Counted from the stretch's first letter, positions 1 to 11,330 are shown. The stretch: 64,000 nt of DNA from Episyrphus balteatus (GCF_945859705.1 NC_079134.1:70552625-70616624); one strand, 5' to 3'. The notes: a model not told the origin generated them from the sequence alone. Program-made: numbers and translations.

Positions 1-1475
1 CGTTCAACAATTTTTTTATTGACGATTTAAGGTGGTGAATGCATGATTCAACATCGGTTCAAGTTCTTCAAATTGAACAATTTTGGGGTATTGGTTGCGG
101 CAAGCTGTTTGAAATAGAGTTAATTATAAAATTTATTTACAATTTACGGAACTTCGAATTGCTAAATTTAATGTGCCATATTCATAGCTGTTTAACTTAA
201 ACTGGGGCTAATCCAATGTATTTCAAATTGGATAAACAGGAGTTTTTAGTAATTAGCCCTAATTCTCGACTTTTCAAAAGACACACTCTGTATTTACATT
301 TGTACCTACCTACCTATACTTTTTTTTTATTTAAGCATTCGAGAAGTCTCGCACGGGTAAGCTAGTTATTTTTTATTTCTTTTTTGAATAAGGAGACATG
401 TATATGGGGGATTGCTTCCCACCATTTGTTTTTATTTAATTCATTAGAATACAATAATACAGTTATTTTTTCCGGATATTAATTTAAATTTGAAAATAAC
501 AGATTTATTATTTTAGTTCGTTTTGCAAGAAGTGGGAGATTTACAAAATTATTATTTCCTTAGCGCTATTTGTTTAAAAAAAAAATACAAAAATTGTTTT
601 TGGAACCAAAAAATAAGCTTTCTGCATCATTGTTTTAAATTTATCGTTTGGAAAAACTGAGTTTGAAAAAAATGAATTTGAAATTTTTCACTTTTCAATT
701 TTTAAATGTACCTCAACAAAATAAAACAAAGAAACAAAAAATAAAAAGTGAAAGAAATACATATTGTAGTGTGACTTCTCTTGTTGTGAACTCGATGACA
801 AGTAGTTTATATCAGGGCTTCGTTTCGTCGCTTTAAGCAAAATGCAGGCTGAACTGAAAAAAAAGTTGGAATCATCTGACAATCTGCTTCTAAGCGAATA
901 TTTAATGTTATTCATTTGGACAAATTATGACTCACAGGCGTAAGTAGGTGAAAATATACTTTTCCAATTTCATGTTTCCATTAATTTGGAATTGGAATTG
1001 TTCGTCGTATTGCCGTCCACCCTTTCTAGTTCGATTGATTCCTTGGCAACTCTGCTTTCAAGCATATAAGTTGTTGTTTATTTGTGCTCTACCTTTGAAA
1101 CTTTTTTACTTAATATTTACTAATTGTTATTAATTCAAGTGTTAAAAATATATAAGTTAAAGCTGTTAGCTTTCTTTATCATTAACATTTTTGGAAAGTG
1201 CTTTTGTTTTTGTGCAATTAATTAGTGTTTTATTTTCACGAAATAATTGTATTGTTCTTAGAGTGAATTAATTTGTTTGACATTTATTAACAATAACTCA
1301 GTCTCTCATTTTATTTTTATTTCGAGTGAATTAAGTAAAATTCTGCATCGCATTTTATTGCATACTTTGAGGTGTTCACTATACAAACCCATTCAAAAAT
1401 TGAAGTATACTGACAGGCAAATTTATAAATTTCAATCAGTGTTGACACTTTGCATTTTAACTAATCTTTTCCACA
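1..1475. other. AT-rich sequence, no gene recognised
   Basis: I see no convincing coding sequence, RNA gene or bounded repeat here. The short open frames are low-complexity, start at non-ATG codons and resemble no family I know. The right-hand part (about 1150-1475) probably holds the 5' untranslated region of the LINE whose ORF1 starts at 1476, but its 5' end cannot be placed without another copy. Confidence 0.5.
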
Positions 1476-2091
1476 ATGGCTTGTTTAGTATGCTTAAAAG
1501 ATTTACTACCTAATGAAAAAACAATTTTGTGCAGTGGTATTTGTAAATCCACGATTCATGTAAGTTGTGGTAAAATTGACTCTAAAATATTTGATAAAAT
1601 TAAAAATGTATCAAATTTTCACTATTTTTGTGATAAATGTAACTTTGAGAATATGATATCACTTTGCTCAAAAGTTGAAGAAAATAGTCTTAAATTAACT
1701 GAAATTAAAAATTCCTTAAGTGAGATAAGAGCATTGGTTGCTGGTTTAGTTAAGGAACCCCCCATGACGAGAAGCAACAAAAGAAAAGCTGAGCAGTCAT
1801 CAGAAGCAATAAATAAAAAGCTTCACCTTACGGAAAAGACGGTGACTAAAGAAACTTCATGAAAACATAGTCGGAATTAACATATTTAAATATGAATTTC
1901 AAAGTGCAAGAGAGATCTCCTCATTTAAACTAACTGTACCATACCATTTATTCAGCATTTTAATAAACTCTAAGTTTTGGCCTGAACATGTTTTTGTGCG
2001 CGAGTTTGAACATCGTCCCCGCAAACCCCTAAAACTTGCACAGCTAAATCAAGCTGTGGTCAATAATTTAGTTCATCCAAAAAACGATTAA
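1476..2091 (+). pseudogene. LINE ORF1 protein with PHD-type zinc finger, frame broken
   Basis: LINE ORF1 proteins bind the element's RNA; several CR1-group LINEs carry a PHD-like finger in this ORF. The first 128 codons (1476-1862) begin MACLVCLKD and hold a Cys/His pattern (CLVC, CSGIC, HVSC, FCDKC) typical of a PHD finger, followed by a lysine-rich stretch. A stop follows at 1860-1862. Coding resemblance resumes in the +1 frame from 1864 to 2091, with residues such as FKLTVPYHLF and FWPEHVFVREF, which look like the usual ORF1 C-terminus. I infer one frameshift or small deletion near 1860. The protein would therefore be truncated. Family assignment rests on the finger and on the adjacent ORF2. 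Confidence 0.7.
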
Positions 2092-2135
2092 ACTACAATA
2101 ATTCTTTAAATCTATTTTACCATAACACTAGTGGA

Positions 2136-5060
2136 ATGAAATCGAAACTTAATGATTTATATAAAAAATCTTTTTGTACAGACTATGATGTAATTGTTTT
2201 ATCTGAAACGTGGCTAAATGATTCTGTTTATGATAGTGAAATACTGTGCAGTGACTTTAATGTTTATCGTTGTGACAGAAATTCATGTAATAGTTGCTCG
2301 TCTATTGGAGGTGGAGTCCTAATTGCCATTCGTTCCTCATTTCATTCTAATTGTATTAGCATTGAAAACACTAATTCTATCGAATTTTTATGTGTTGAAG
2401 CAATAATTATGAAACGCCAATTTATATTCACATGCTCATACATCCCTCCCCTTTCTCAAAAATCTGTTTATAAACTTCACTCCGATGCTATATTTCGTGC
2501 GAATGAGAAATTTCCTACAGCCAATTGTTTTATTCTTGGCGATTTCAACTTAACAAATGTTAATTGGATGTCCGATCCAGAAGGAGGATCCTTCATGTCA
2601 CCACTTTTTCCTCTGGATTTAAGAGAAGTTGCTTCGGAAGGTGAGAGTTACTTTACCGATGAATGTGCCAGTATTGGGTGTTACCAAATAAATAATGTCG
2701 TCAATTCGAAAGGTAAAATTTTGGACTTGATCTTTACGGATGTACCTGAACTTGCTTCCATTTCTGCAGCCGATAATTTTTTGTTTGAAAATTCTATTCA
2801 TCACTCTGCTGTTGACATCCAATTCTATGTCGATGAGCCATCAAAATCAAATTTTTGTGTTGAAAGAATTCCCGATTTTAAAAGAATTGATTGTAACCGA
2901 TTTAAAACCCTTGTGGAAAATCACAACTGGACAAATTTTTGTGAAGAAACTGATGTTGAGCGTTGTTGTACTATATTTTATTCAGTTTTAAAAAACTTTT
3001 TGTCGCTATGTGTTCCTTTTAAAAAATGTCTGTCGGAAACGTTGAGTCCAAAATGGTTTACAAAAGAAATTAAAAAACTGCGAAATACTAAAACTAAACT
3101 TTATAGAAAATACTTACAATCGAAATCAGCCGTGGACTATACTAAGTACTCTTCAGTAAGGAGAAAACTTCACGCTAAAACAAAATCGAGCTACCAAGAA
3201 TACATAATTAATGTGAAAAATGAAATATTGGTTGACCCAAAAAAATTTTGGCAATTTGTCAACGTTAAAAGAAAGGCAAACCATTTTCCAGCTGTGATGA
3301 CCTACAAAGACTGTTCCTCTAATGATCCTGCAACTATATGTGATATGTTTTCAAACTTCTTCCAAAGCGTTTATAAGAAACCTAACAACTGTGATAATAC
3401 CTGTGATAATAACTGCAATACCTGTGATAATACCTACAATAACACCTGTGATAAAAACTGTGATATAAGAGAAATTTATTTAAAGTCCATATCAACCTTT
3501 ACTCAACTTGACGTTGCTAAACCAGAAATTAACGAAATCGAACTAATAAACCATGTCTCTGAACTAAAAGATTCATTATCTTTCGGTCCAGATGAAATAC
3601 CACCTTTTATTGTAAAACGTTTTATATCTGTTTTAGCTCGTCCACTGTGTTATCTGTTTAACTTATCTATCCGCACGGGTATTTTTCCAAGCCTCTGGAA
3701 AACTTCAACTATTTTACCACTCTTTAAAAACGGAAACAAATGTAACATTTCAAACTACAGAGGGATTGCCAAGCTGTCATGCATACCAAAGTTATTTGAA
3801 AAGATTATCTTAAGTACTATTGAGAAAAAATACAAAAATGTTATTTCGCCACATCAACACGGTTTCATGAAGGGTAAATCAACTGCAACAAACCTGATGG
3901 AGTTTTGCTCAGATGTAATTGTGAAGAATCAAAATGGATATCAAACTGATGTTGCATACTTGGATTTTTCGAAAGCGTTTGATCGTGTCAACCATGATTT
4001 ACTTTTGAAAAAACTGCAGATCATTGGTCTGCCTTCTTGGTTTTTAGTTTGGCTGGAGTCGTACCTATGTTCAAGAACACAAAATGTTAATTTTAAAAAC
4101 AAAACATCAAAAAAGATAATTGTGCATTCCGGTGTTCCCCAAGGAAGCCACATTGGACCATTTCTGTTTGTATTGTTTATAAATGACTTACATAACACTG
4201 TAAAATTCTCGGACCTTCTTTTGTTTGCTGATGATGCTAAGCTTCGCCTATCGTACAAGAATAACAACGAATCTGAACTGTTACAAAGAGATTTAATTAA
4301 TGTTTCCAATTGGTGTAGTGTTAATGATATGGAACTAAATGTATCTAAGTGTAAGTGCATGACTTTTACTCGTAAACGGTTACCCTTCTTAAATGTTTAT
4401 ATGTTGTGTAATCAACCTCTTGAAAGAGTTGAAAGCTTCTGTGATCTCGGCGTTGTAATGGACCAGAAACTAGACTTTAATAAACATATTGATCACGTTA
4501 TAAACAAAGCTAAATGCAGATTAGGGTTCGTGTGCCGTTTTTCAAAAGAATTTCGAGACCCATACATCTTAAAGACCTTATACTGTTCTCTTGTGCGGTC
4601 AAGTATAGAATATTGCAGTTGTGTTTGGAGCCCATGTTACCAATCTAATATCAATCGATTAGAATCTGTACAAAAACAATTCTTACTGTATGCCCTACGA
4701 CATCTACCATGGGATAATAGCACAAATCTACCACCTTATAACCAACGCCTAGCCTTAATTAATTTGCCATCACTAGCTGACAGAAGAACTGTTACAAAAA
4801 TTTTATTTGTCTATGATGTTTTAATGGGAACGATCGACTCAAAGTATCTTTTGTCACAACTCAACATAAATATTGCTGCAAGATCATTAAGATCAATTGA
4901 TTTCCTAAATTTAAGATTTAACAGAACGAATTATGGAATTCATGAACCTTTGTTTGCTGCGTGTAAAGCTTTTAATAATTATTTTAATGTAATTGATTTT
5001 AATATATCAAAGTATTGTGTAAAACAGGAATTATATAGAATTTTACGACATCAAAGCTAA
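2136..5060 (+). CDS. LINE ORF2: AP endonuclease and reverse transcriptase
   Basis: This 974-aa polyprotein would nick target DNA and copy the element RNA there (target-primed reverse transcription). The N-terminal endonuclease is recognisable from VIVLSETWLND, GGGVLIAIRSS, GDFNLTNVNW and LDLIFTD. The reverse transcriptase follows with NYRGIAKLS, HGFMKGKSTATNL, YLDFSKAFDRVNH, SGVPQGSHIGPFLF and the catalytic LLFADDAKL (FADD box). The C-terminus ends in RILRHQS a few bases before the (TAAA)n tail. There is a Cys/Asn-rich low-complexity insert (repeated NTCDN/NNTCD, about residues 420-445) between endonuclease and RT that looks like a local microsatellite expansion. The first ATG in frame is used as start; the reading frame also extends a few codons upstream. 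No stop interrupts it, so the element could be recent despite its broken ORF1. Confidence 0.9.
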   Translation: MKSKLNDLYKKSFCTDYDVIVLSETWLNDSVYDSEILCSDFNVYRCDRNSCNSCSSIGGGVLIAIRSSFHSNCISIENTNSIEFLCVEAIIMKRQFIFTCSYIPPLSQKSVYKLHSDAIFRANEKFPTANCFILGDFNLTNVNWMSDPEGGSFMSPLFPLDLREVASEGESYFTDECASIGCYQINNVVNSKGKILDLIFTDVPELASISAADNFLFENSIHHSAVDIQFYVDEPSKSNFCVERIPDFKRIDCNRFKTLVENHNWTNFCEETDVERCCTIFYSVLKNFLSLCVPFKKCLSETLSPKWFTKEIKKLRNTKTKLYRKYLQSKSAVDYTKYSSVRRKLHAKTKSSYQEYIINVKNEILVDPKKFWQFVNVKRKANHFPAVMTYKDCSSNDPATICDMFSNFFQSVYKKPNNCDNTCDNNCNTCDNTYNNTCDKNCDIREIYLKSISTFTQLDVAKPEINEIELINHVSELKDSLSFGPDEIPPFIVKRFISVLARPLCYLFNLSIRTGIFPSLWKTSTILPLFKNGNKCNISNYRGIAKLSCIPKLFEKIILSTIEKKYKNVISPHQHGFMKGKSTATNLMEFCSDVIVKNQNGYQTDVAYLDFSKAFDRVNHDLLLKKLQIIGLPSWFLVWLESYLCSRTQNVNFKNKTSKKIIVHSGVPQGSHIGPFLFVLFINDLHNTVKFSDLLLFADDAKLRLSYKNNNESELLQRDLINVSNWCSVNDMELNVSKCKCMTFTRKRLPFLNVYMLCNQPLERVESFCDLGVVMDQKLDFNKHIDHVINKAKCRLGFVCRFSKEFRDPYILKTLYCSLVRSSIEYCSCVWSPCYQSNINRLESVQKQFLLYALRHLPWDNSTNLPPYNQRLALINLPSLADRRTVTKILFVYDVLMGTIDSKYLLSQLNINIAARSLRSIDFLNLRFNRTNYGIHEPLFAACKAFNNYFNVIDFNISKYCVKQELYRILRHQS

Positions 5061-5080
5061 TTAATTTGTAAATTTGTAGC

Positions 5081-5104
5081 TAAATAAATAAATAAATAAA
5101 TAAA
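5081..5104 (+). repeat. (TAAA)n 3' tail of the LINE
   Basis: Six TAAA units follow the ORF2 stop by about 20 bp. Short A-rich microsatellite tails are typical 3' ends of CR1/Jockey-group LINEs and mark the element's 3' boundary. Confidence 0.85.
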
Positions 5105-5419
5105 CTCTTTCTTCCAACCAGTAAAATTTAGACATGTTAAGTTTATCAAAGTATGTCGTATCAGGGTAGACTTAGCATTTCCGATAATTCTTTAATTTGT
5201 GAAAACCTAATTACCTATCGATAAAAAAACTGTTCTGTTAATTTTACTTCGTCTGGTTTTTCATGTAAATTCAATCCGTTCTTCAGAACGTGAATATATT
5301 CTTCTGAGAAGAAGAGATTTTTAGAGTTTTACAAAATCTCTAGAAAAATTTTACTGGAAAAATCGTTGAATGTCGCTCAAATGGCGATTGGATTACTTAA
5401 TTGGTGGAGTGCCGGAAAT
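5105..5419. other. No gene seen between two LINEs
   Basis: AT-rich spacer between the LINE tail and the minus-strand LINE fragment. I see no coding resemblance or repeat boundary in it. Confidence 0.4.
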
Positions 5420-6085
5420 ATTTTATGGCGTGCCACCAATGGCACGCGTGCCATTGGTTCGCCATCCCTGATCCAGGCTATCCAAATTGAACTTTCTCTC
5501 ATTGATGAACTTAAAAGTTTTTCCATTTTTCATCCCAGAACCTATGCTTTTTGCCGAGGCGAAGGCGGGCAAGTTTGGGTCTGGATCGGTACCAGATCCC
5601 TCGTCATAAATTCTGAAAGACATATTAATTTTATATTATTTTTTATTTTTATGCAAGCTCTGGGCGAGTCGTGTCTCGTGTCCCATATTAAATCAGAGTT
5701 ACTACTATTTAGACCTCTTACCTGACCTTTGTAGGTCCAGGGTTCTTGGATCAGTTCTAGTCCCAAATTCTCCCTTGCAAACATTCTTACGAGGACGGCT
5801 GATGACGCTTTTGCGTGGTGGAGGTTAATTTGGGCTAGCTTAGTGATCCCGCGTCTGTTCATTTTGTGTTTAACAGATGGGGACCATTGCCCCCTCATCT
5901 GCTAACAGATGGTTTTCACGTTTGCACGTGACTCAAGGCTTGACTCAAGGTGAGGTCCATGCCCTCTAACTCATCGTCGAGACTAATCTTTTCCATACCC
6001 ATGAAGCCCAGTGAATCTGGCTGGCTGCCGGATGGGAGGGATTGTTGGATGTTTTGGAGCACCATATAGCATCTTCATCGCCTTA
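5420..6085 (-). pseudogene. R1/I-type LINE fragment: ORF1 end and endonuclease start
   Basis: Read on the minus strand, 6060-5920 gives an ORF1-like tail (SLDDELEGMDLTLSQAL), followed about 30 bp later by an ORF2 start at 5898. The ORF2 part contains AQINLHHAKASSAVLVR and LIQEPWTYKGQVRGL, which match the beginning of the AP-endonuclease domain of R1/I-group LINEs. The frame is lost after about 120 codons, although the minus strand stays open in a shifted frame to 5423. This is a 5' fragment; no RT or 3' end is present. The local sequence is richer in G+C than its surroundings, as expected of LINE coding sequence. Confidence 0.65.
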
Positions 6086-6300
6086 AAATTACCATTTAAT
6101 TAACTTTATCAAAGGTTTTGTATAATATACAATTATTAAAGTTATGAATAATAAGTTCTCTTGAATATGTTAGTTGATATAAAGAAAATACCATAAAGTT
6201 TTAATTAAAAAGATGATTAAGGCAATATTTTTTACTAGATCACTTTAATTTTTAAACATAAATGTACCTATCATTTATTTTGTTTCATTATTAATTTGAA

Positions 6301-7331
6301 ATCAGTATATGTAGTGATGATTTTGCCAAACATCTGTTAGATAACCTAAACGATTTGTATGAAAACGAAATTGTGCCAACATGCTTTGAATCATCAGTTA
6401 TTCTTCCAGTTTACAAAAAAGGAAATCAGAACATGGTAGAAAATTACAGAGGGATATCACTGCTTAATACAATTCGTAAGATATTTGGAAGTATGTTGTA
6501 CAGACGCCTTAGTAATTGGGTTGAAGAACAGCAGATACTTAGTGACTGCCAAGCTGGATTTCGTCAAGGTTACTCCACCGTTGATCAAATTTATACACTA
6601 AGCACTATTGTAGACATTTATCGTGAGGAAGGAAAAAACTTCGTTGATTTCAAATCCGCATTTGACACCGTAGATTGAGATTTAATGTTCTATAAACTTT
6701 CTGCTCTGGGTCTACCATATAAAATGTTGAGGATGGAGTCAATATGTCTGAAAGTTTCGTAACACCAACGGGTTTGAGACAAGGATGCATCTTGAGTACA
6801 CTTCTTTTCGCTCTTTTTATTAATGGTATTGTTTCTTATCTTAATGGATGTAAGTCGTACTAAAATCAAAGTTTTGATGTACGCTGATTATATAGTGCAG
6901 TTAGCAGACACGCCGATAAAAATCCAGATGATGATAACTAAGCTTGAAGAATTTTGTAAACTGTGGAGCCTTACAGTAAACAAAGGAAAATCTAAAATAA
7001 TGATTTTTGGTAGAGGTAAGAGACAGCGGAATGGAAACTATATCTTTAAACTAGAGAGGGAAGCAGTGGAAGTAATTGATAATTACAAATGTTTGGGAGT
7101 GATACTAACTCCACAAAATAATATTATAACTCACTTGGTAGAAAAACTGAAAAGTGCGAAAATTGCCATAAACACAACCTGGTTGACTTGTATGAAAAAT
7201 AAGAGCATAGGACTTCGAGTCAAATATCAAATCTTTGAGGCAGCAGCGAGATAAGTTATATTTTATGTAACGCAAGTTTGGGGTTATTTACAATATGAGT
7301 GTTTAGAACAACTTCTCAGGTTCTTTCTTAA
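6301..7331 (+). pseudogene. Degenerate LINE reverse transcriptase, 5' part
   Basis: Reverse-transcriptase resemblance begins near 6325 with SSVILPVYKKGNQ, NYRGISLLNTI, QAGFRQGYSTVDQIY and VDFKSAFDTVD (codons 6355-6678), then a stop at 6676-6678. After two frame changes it resumes at 6823-7254, where the catalytic box reads YADYIVQLAD, meaning one of the two catalytic Asp residues is replaced by Tyr. Then come LTVNKGKSKIMIFG and NYKCLGVIL, normal RT and thumb motifs. The copy is clearly dead. It continues past a MITE insertion at 7332-7801. The clade is not resolved. Confidence 0.8.
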
Positions 7332-7801
7332 CCCCTTGTAACCCAACATCGTAAATTTTAAAATTAATAATGTCAATCGAAAGGGCTTTAGCTATAATAA
7401 AACACGTATTTTTTAAAAATTTAATAAATTCATTATTTGCTTAGTTATTTCGAAATTTACGCAGTAAAAAAAAAAGTTTAAATAATTTATTTTTGTATAT
7501 AAATGCAAAAATTCAAACAAAAAGCTATCTAATATTAGTTAGTTTATGCACGAAAAATATTTTTTCTGAATTTCGTAGTTTTTACATAAATTTGTTTGTT
7601 TTCCAAAAAAGCCGAACTTTCAACATTAACTGCCAATTAAAAACTATTGGTGCTATTTATTAGAAATATGGCGCATTATTTCTATAAAGCAATTCTTAAA
7701 GATTATGTAAGAAGCTTTAAAAGAATAAAAATATGTTTTTTACAGCTTTTGGGCGATCTTTTTCGGTTTGTTACAGAAATGTCACATGGGGCTACAAGGG
7801 G
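7332..7801. mobile_element. piggyBac-like MITE with TTAA target duplication
   Basis: A 470-bp noncoding element bounded by terminal inverted repeats CCCCTTGTAACCC and, reverse-complemented at the right end, CCCCTTGTAGCCC. It is flanked on both sides by TTAA (7328-7331 and 7802-7805), the piggyBac-type target duplication. Removing the element plus one TTAA rejoins the LINE reading frame (QLLRFF before, LKRVLHLPRTTPTY after), which confirms the boundaries. There is no coding sequence inside. Confidence 0.85.
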
Positions 7802-7805
7802 TTAA

Positions 7806-8660
7806 AAGAGTGCTGCACCTTCCCCGGACGACTCCCACATATATGTTGCACATTGGAACTGGACTCTCACCATTGTTCATCACAACACTGAAACTACATT
7901 TTGATTAAGGTACTAAACATGCAAGACTTCCTAGAATTGTTGCTATGCACGCCATCGCAAAAAAGCATCATGCTTTGAGAAATGGAATGAGTTAGCTGAG
8001 AGGACGGGATGTCCATTAAATCTATCGGGATTTAATCTACAGGAAACAAGAGTGCAGCTTTACAATATACTCCAGAATCTTGATGAAAAACTGCATAAAG
8101 CCTTTATTGAAGAAGTGCAATCATCAATTTATAGAAGGTACTATTCGAAACTTGACCATGACCTAAGCTCGATTAGCTATCTTAGAAACAATATCAATGC
8201 AGAAAAAATCTTAACCATATTTAATGTGAGAGGAGAGTTACTGCCATTGAACTTCATACCCCACCGACCGCATGTGCCTATCACATGCTCCTTGTGTAAT
8301 TTGAAAACCCGTGAAGATACCATGCACTTCATAGGCGTATGCCCCATACTCAAAGAATTAAGAAAACTACACTTGGGAAAAGCTAATTTTGAAGAAGACG
8401 AAGTTATTGGTATACTGAATGGACGTGATTGGCTGGCTCTTTACAACTTTGTGAAATCAGCATTAAGATATCGAAACCAAATCTTAAGAGAAGCGTTTTA
8501 ATTAAATTTGTAACCAAATGGAAAAAAAAAGTACTGCAAACTTTGTTTATAAATTTTTTATTATTGAAATCATAAAATTGTCAATCTGGCAGACGGCTTT
8601 AGCCTTGTCTTTATAGAATTGTTAACCGAATTCAAAAATGTACTTATGATTGTAATAAAA
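7806..8660 (+). pseudogene. Degenerate LINE, 3' part with C-terminal zinc-binding region
   Basis: This continues the LINE broken by the MITE. RT-thumb-like sequence runs to about 7985 with stops, and then an uninterrupted 149-codon stretch (8052-8501) ends the ORF. It includes CSLCNLKTREDTMHFIGVC, a C-x2-C-x10-H-x4-C arrangement typical of LINE ORF2 C-termini, and ends LREAF. AT-rich 3' untranslated sequence with several AATAAA-like motifs follows to about 8660, where the element probably ends; no clear tail or target duplication was found. Confidence 0.7.
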
Positions 8661-8673
8661 TCTATTTTCTAAT

Positions 8674-9840
8674 CTAATAAAAATCCCTGCTACTTTCCAG
8701 GGCATAGGTATAAATAATTTTTTGAAATGAATTAGTTTCATTGAAATAAAACGACAAAGTGTAATTAATTTTATTAAAATTAAAGATTCCGTTTAAATCC
8801 TTTGGAATCAGACTTAACCATCTTGATTTGTGATGGTTCATGTTTAAATAATTGCCTTGAGGATGCAAGGTAACTATGAACTTTCCTGTTTCAAGTTCAA
8901 TGCTTCTTAGAAAAACACCTTTAAGATAAAGGAAAGATTTCTCATTTAGAATCACAACAAGCAAATAAGGATTATCATATAGCAATCATTTCCATTCCAT
9001 AATGATTTCCATGGACATTCCAAAATATTGTTTAAAAATCTTGACAAAATACGTAGAAAGACCTTCATTAATTTTCGAATAAAAAAGGTTAGTGGAAGAA
9101 ACACTTTTTAAGCAGTACTTCAAAGCACTAATTCTTGCAATATTGGAGATTTGTATGTTTATTTTATGTTTTAAATTTATTTTAATTAGAAATTGGAGTT
9201 TTTGATCAATATTAACCAGAAAATACTCTTTAAATACATCATGTTCTGTTTTCACCATTTTTCTGTGTTTATTCTTTAAGAATCCCTTGCGAGATTTACT
9301 TTAGAAATTGGAACACTTAGGATTTCCTTCACTTCTTGTTCCTAGGAATCCTTGAATTCCCTTAGCATATAACTACTTAGGGAATTAAAAAGTGTTCCCA
9401 TTAATTTTGGAGTTTTAATTTCCATTGGAATACCGGTTATACGATCCTGTTCATGAGAACTTAAATTGGTTTTTTTTTTAGAACAAATGAACGGAGACTC
9501 TAAGTTTTCGAATTTTACAATTTCTTCTTTATCAGAATATTCATAGTTAGAAACTGATAGAACACAATTTTCTTTTGAAGGTAGAGGTGCCTTTAAAATA
9601 GGCTTTTTTATGTCAATGCCTTCTTTGGCATGCATTTCGTTAAAACTTTCCTGCAAAGGAACCTGTTTCCTTTTCACTCCTTAAATATCTAAGAGCTTGG
9701 TTTGGCGAGTTTCGAACACAAAATCCCTTTCTCTTGTAGCGCTTTCGCTAATTCTTATCCAAGATCATTTTCCAATGACTCTTTAGAAAAACTCTTTTTA
9801 ATGGGTTTCGGAAGCTTACAATCACCTCGGACATTTGGGA
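8674..9840 (-). pseudogene. Remnant of an unidentified gene, C-terminal side
   Basis: Three open stretches follow one another on the minus strand: 9677-9342 (rich in Lys/Glu/Ser, with KRKQVPLQESFNEM), 9258-8986 and 8985-8674. The last two are in one frame, separated only by a stop at 8986-8988, so they look like one ~195-codon exon with a nonsense change. Between 9840 and 9680 coding-like sequence is broken by stops and a frame change. I do not recognise the protein and see no transposase or RT motif. It could be a decaying host gene or an old unknown TE gene. A related-looking piece lies at 18763-19059 beyond the pogo-like insertion. Confidence 0.4.
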
Positions 9841-10071
9841 GCATCGCTTTTGAATTAAACGTAAAGTTAACGTACTAACACTCGTCATTTGACGAACTAC
9901 AGTAAAACCCGGTTAAGTACCTCACCTTAAATCCCCCATTTAGTTGGGCACTAAAGCGGGTAAGGTACTTACAAGAACCCGCTTAAGTGCTCATAGGCAC
10001 TTATCTCTATATTTATTTAATAATAAAAAAACATGTTTGATTACTAAAAACATAATCTTCACAAAACAAAA

Positions 10072-10077
<6 letters not shown>

Positions 10078-10107
<30 letters not shown>
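10078..10107 (-). repeat. (TAA)n tail of the I-type LINE
   Basis: About ten ATT units on the + strand, that is TAA repeats on the element's own strand, directly abutting the left target duplication. This is the tail type of I factors. Confidence 0.85.
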
Positions 10108-10109
<2 letters not shown>

Positions 10110-10396
10110 AACTTTATTAACAATTAAATAAATTACATTGTCAATAATTATATATATAGCTGGAGCTGCTTGGGCTTTCAGCTAGTTAAACAAAAGATAA
10201 GTTTTATAAAAGGTTTTCTAAATTTAGTGCTGACATAATCATATATACATTATTTACATTACACGGTGTTACAAAAATGAGGTTTCAAAATATACGCGGG
10301 CGGAGACCTATCAGGTTTTGTAGAGCTAGTCGCACTGAATACGAAACGGTATTTGAAAATCCCCTAACACCCCCAAAATCTAGAATTTTTTCAACG

Positions 10397-10590
10397 ATTG
10401 ATTCCTTATCGAACAGTGAAAACTATATGTTTCTATGTCTTCTAGTTTTTAAGAAAATTGAAAAATTATTTTATCAGATTTTTCTTTTTTCAAAATATTT
10501 TTTGTTTTTATTTGTTTTTATTTTTCAATTTTCTCGAAAACTAGAAGACATAGAAACATATAGTTTTCACTGTTCGATAAGGAATCAATT
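10397..10590. repeat. Large perfect-looking hairpin
   Basis: Arms 10397-10467 and about 10520-10590 are reverse complements with very few mismatches, around a ~50-bp T-rich loop. The arms include the ACTATATGTTTCTATG segment and its complement. The open frame running across it (10277-10609) is explained by the palindrome and is not treated as a gene. Confidence 0.8.
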
Positions 10591-11330
10591 GAGGCAGTTT
10601 TGTGTGTGAAAATTTTTTTTATTAAAATTCACAGTCTGGACAAAAATAGTATTTAATGAGTTTTTAAAATTTTTTTTTCGCCTATTTTTAACTTTGAAAT
10701 CGATTATTTCTAAAACTATTGGTTATGTTATATTGATTTAAAAATGAGAATCAAATGTACAATTTTTCCTTTCAGAAATGGTTATTACTGTAAGTGTTGC
10801 CGTTGTTTTTTAATAATTTTTTTTATTTTTATAATTTTTTTTTAGAAAACTGCCCCTCCCACCTAAACGGGGGGAGATAGACCCCCCTTCCAGAGAAAAA
10901 AATGTTTGTATTGAGCTCTTCTACAAAAACTCTTTATCAAATCCTGGCGCCCAGGTTATCCTACTACGTGCCGAAACAACATTTTTGTTCTATACCTAAA
11001 AGTTCGAATTTCTGTATCTGGGTTGAAATCGAAAATTTTTTTTCTAAGCCAATTTTGGAGTGATTTTCATAAAAAATACCTCGATTGATTGGGAAATAGA
11101 TATAGTTTATGAATATATTTTTTAAATAGCATGTTGTTTTGAAAACATATTCTTTAAATTGATGCCGAAGTTGGGCAAATGACGAAAAAAATGGAATTTT
11201 TGAACTTTGACAGCTTATAAATTCTAAGTGGTTTAACCGAGTTACATGTTTTATACATTGTTAAAAAGGTATATTTATCTTCTATCAGAAACTGAAAAAA
11301 AATCGAAATACCGAAATTTTTTCTTAAAAC

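Larger units (their letters stand above)
1476..5104 (+). mobile_element. Non-LTR retrotransposon (LINE), CR1/Jockey-type, near full length
   Basis: A PHD-finger ORF1, an ORF2 with endonuclease and reverse transcriptase, and a 3' (TAAA)n tail occur in that order on one strand, which is the layout of CR1/Jockey-group LINEs. ORF2 is open for 974 codons, but ORF1 is broken by a frame change. The 5' end and target-site duplication could not be placed. The exact clade is not resolved by eye. Confidence 0.85.

Noticed and set aside
3941..4360. 139-codon minus-strand open frame
   Set aside because: Shadow of LINE ORF2, which has clear RT motifs on the + strand.
10078..10107. Regular repeats considered as a CRISPR-like or satellite array
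   Set aside because: Simple (ATT)n tail of a LINE; no spacers.
10277..10609. 110-codon open frame
   Set aside because: Runs across a large hairpin and T-rich loop; no protein resemblance.
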